NCBI GenBank assembly: GCA_025355935.1
Contig: JANXYS010000490.1
Location: 1 to 7,360, forward strand
Direction of reading: 5' to 3'
Origin: Chitinophagales bacterium
Lineage (GTDB): Bacteria; Bacteroidota; Bacteroidia; Chitinophagales; Chitinophagaceae
Length of the DNA stretch: 7,360 nt
Numbering within the stretch: the stretch's first letter is position 1; each line of letters opens with the position of its first letter. The notes below the pieces were generated by a model that searched no databases, was not told the origin of the DNA, and was given only the letters and a program-made list of their open reading frames with translations. Made by a program: the position numbers and the translations under genes. Shown in pieces: positions 6,021 through 7,360 of the stretch.

Positions 6021-6876
6021 TTAACCTGCTACTATATCCGCATAACTTTCAGGTCGCCGGTCACGGTAGAACTGCCATTTGCTGCGCACTTCATCTATCA
6101 AATCCAAATCAAATTCTGCGATCAGTAGTTCATCCCGATCCTCTGAAGCAGTTGCAAATATTTGTCCTCGTGGATTTACAAAATAGGAAGTGCCGTAAAA
6201 ATTACCCAGGTTCCAGGGGGCTTCAGTTCCAACCCGGTTGATGCAGCCCATGAAATAACCATTAGCTACTGCATGCGCAGGTTGTTCGAGCTTCCACAAA
6301 TATTGTGATTGACCGACTGTGGTGGCGGAAGGATTATAAACTATTTCAGCCCCATTTAAACCAAGGCTCCGGGCGCCTTCTGGAAAATGGCGATCGTAAC
6401 ATATGTAAACACCCACTTTTGCATATTTCGTTTGAAATACCGGGTATCCCAGGTTGCCGGGTTTAAAGAAAAATTTCTCCCAGAAACCACCTGTTTGCGG
6501 GATATGATTTTTACGATACTTTCCAAGATACCTTCCATCAGCATCTATCACTGCTGCAGTGTTGTATAACATACCAGATTGTTCTTTTTCGTATACCGGA
6601 ACTATAATAACCATATTATACTTCTTCGCATAAGCGGCCATGCGGTTTGTAGTGGGTCCGGGAACGGATTCAGCGGCACCATACCAAGTTGCATCCTGAC
6701 CCGGGCAAAAATATGGTGAATTAAAAATCTCCTGAAGGCATAATATCTGCACACCCTTTGCACCCGCCTCTTCGATGAAGGGAATGTGTTTCTCTTCCAT
6801 TGCCTGCAGTATCTCCGCAATACTTCCCTCACCTTCCGTTTTTGCAAGGCTATCCTGATTTTATAATGCGCGACAT
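6021..6876 (-). pseudogene. Nitrilase-superfamily beta-ureidopropionase with a 5' frame disruption
   Basis: Homologue of animal-type beta-ureidopropionase (UPB1), which hydrolyses N-carbamoyl-beta-alanine to beta-alanine, CO2 and ammonia. The intact frame from the internal ATG at 6800 gives 259 residues with the catalytic triad Glu24 (CLQEIF), Lys97 (YRKNHIP) and Cys134 (ICYDRH), plus GNLGYPVFQT and INRVGTE blocks typical of the family. Related proteins are about 290 residues and start like M-x-R-x-x-KSGLIQMSLPKTEGEG (from memory). Here ATG at 6876 reads MSRIIKSG and hits TAG (6850-6852). SLAKTEGEGSIAEI then continues from 6851 in the next frame. One base remains where twelve encoding LIQM are expected, implying loss of 11 nt. 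An in-frame TAA and the absence of an ATG, GTG or TTG start before 6800 block rescue further upstream. A product from 6800 would lack the first core strand. Real mutation and assembly error cannot be told apart here. Confidence 0.72.
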
Positions 6877-6936
6877 TCAAAACATTATTAATGAAAAAAT
6901 AAAATTCACATTAAAGTCCAAAAAGATTTTTTTATG

Positions 6937-7360
6937 TTAGATAGTCTGACTTACCTTATTCCGCCTTATGAATTTACCGTATCCTTTTTCCAGCAGGCAC
7001 TTATTATTTTCAATTGCTACTTTACCCCGTAGCACTACCATCTTAACCTTCCCTGTAACTTCCCAGCCTTCGTAACCGCTATAGTCAACATTCATATGAT
7101 GGAGAGAAGCTGAGAGAGTATGCTTTTCGTGAGGATCAAAAATAACGATGTCTGCATCACTACCAACTGCGATCGTTCCCTTCTTTGGAAACATACCAAA
7201 GATTTTTGCGGGATTTGTGCACGCCACTTCTACAAATTTATTAAGTGAAATCCTGTTTTTCACCACACCTTCGCTAAATAATAATTCTAGTCTGTTTTCC
7301 ACGGCGGGATGGCCATTGGGAATTTTAGAAAAATCTTCCAGTCCTATTTGCTTTTGTTCC
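6937..7360 (-). CDS. hydA: Dihydropyrimidinase (D-hydantoinase family), C-terminal part
   Basis: Opens the dihydrouracil ring to N-carbamoyl-beta-alanine, the second step of the pathway. Only the last 140 or so of about 460 residues are in the window; the gene continues past the right edge. The visible frame runs from EQKQIGLEDFSKIPNGHPAV through ENRLELLFSEGVV, TNPAKIFGMFPKKG and GSDADIVIFDP to a conserved-looking end (KGYGKFIRRNK). The Asn in IPNG matches a substrate-contact residue of dihydropyrimidinases, and GTIAVGSDADIVIFDP is the returning strand region of the small beta-sandwich of the amidohydrolase superfamily. Metal ligands and the carboxylated Lys lie upstream and cannot be checked. 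The GTG at 7302 is an internal Val, not a start. It is the first visible gene of the leftward cluster, 60 bases ahead of the ureidopropionase. Confidence 0.95.
   Translation of the reverse strand, partial: EQKQIGLEDFSKIPNGHPAVENRLELLFSEGVVKNRISLNKFVEVACTNPAKIFGMFPKKGTIAVGSDADIVIFDPHEKHTLSASLHHMNVDYSGYEGWEVTGKVKMVVLRGKVAIENNKCLLEKGYGKFIRRNKVSQTI

Noticed and set aside
6836..6845. Single-base loss in a five-base homopolymer as the cause of the frame break (joining IALQ to KTEGEG)
   Set aside because: I considered this first, but the frame from ATG 6876 giving MSRIIKSG and the SLAKTEGEG continuation fit the family far better on both sides, which places the lesion at 6849-6852 instead.
6602..6880. 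Overlapping leftward frame of 92 codons starting at TTG 6880
   Set aside because: It runs through the ureidopropionase gene in the wrong frame and is rich in Arg and Trp without any family pattern. The expected protein is explained by the 6876 start plus the downstream frame.
6877..6936. A-run/T-run near 6918-6933 as a terminator after dihydropyrimidinase
   Set aside because: The A5-GA-T7 stretch leaves a two-base loop and no GC stem, so it is not a usable terminator; the genes are probably co-transcribed.
1..7360. CRISPR, tRNA, rRNA, insertion sequence, phage or defence system
   Set aside because: No regularly spaced repeats, cloverleaf-like segments, transposase-like proteins or terminal inverted repeats were seen; all large frames are accounted for by metabolic or housekeeping proteins.

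Overview
The window reads as a chromosomal segment of a Bacteroidota bacterium, probably of the Chitinophagales/Sphingobacteriales type. Supporting signs are moderate GC, A/T-rich gene starts without strong Shine-Dalgarno sequences, a signal peptide ending in a typical '...SFA|Q' junction, and proteins that look like Bacteroidota homologues throughout. The phylum call is an inference from protein style, not from a marker gene.

Left part (1-1931): the possible tail of a rightward gene at the left edge; a leftward cyclophilin-type peptidyl-prolyl isomerase lipoprotein; then two rightward small genes, a secreted or anchored single-helix membrane protein and a PA2169-family (DUF2383) four-helix-bundle protein. 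Each of these two is followed by a convincing intrinsic terminator.

Right part (1934-7360): a leftward cluster for reductive pyrimidine catabolism. In transcription order it holds dihydropyrimidinase (3' part only, cut by the right edge), a nitrilase-superfamily beta-ureidopropionase, PreT, PreA (the two halves of a split dihydropyrimidine dehydrogenase) and an M20-family carbamoyl-amide hydrolase (AllC/PydC type). PreT and PreA would reduce uracil/thymine, dihydropyrimidinase would open the ring to N-carbamoyl-beta-alanine, and a ureidopropionase would release beta-alanine, CO2 and ammonia. No transporter or regulator gene is visible.

The most notable observation is that the nitrilase-type ureidopropionase is broken at its 5' end. 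The expected start (ATG at 6876, reading MSRIIKSG) runs into TAG after eight codons. The conserved continuation (SLAKTEGEGSIAEI) lies in another frame, as if about 11 nt encoding the first core strand were lost. The unrelated M20 hydrolase at the end of the cluster could carry out the same last step, so the cluster appears to hold two non-homologous enzymes for one reaction, one of them damaged. I saw no CRISPR array, tRNA, rRNA, insertion sequence or defence system, and the cluster itself is a known pathway type.
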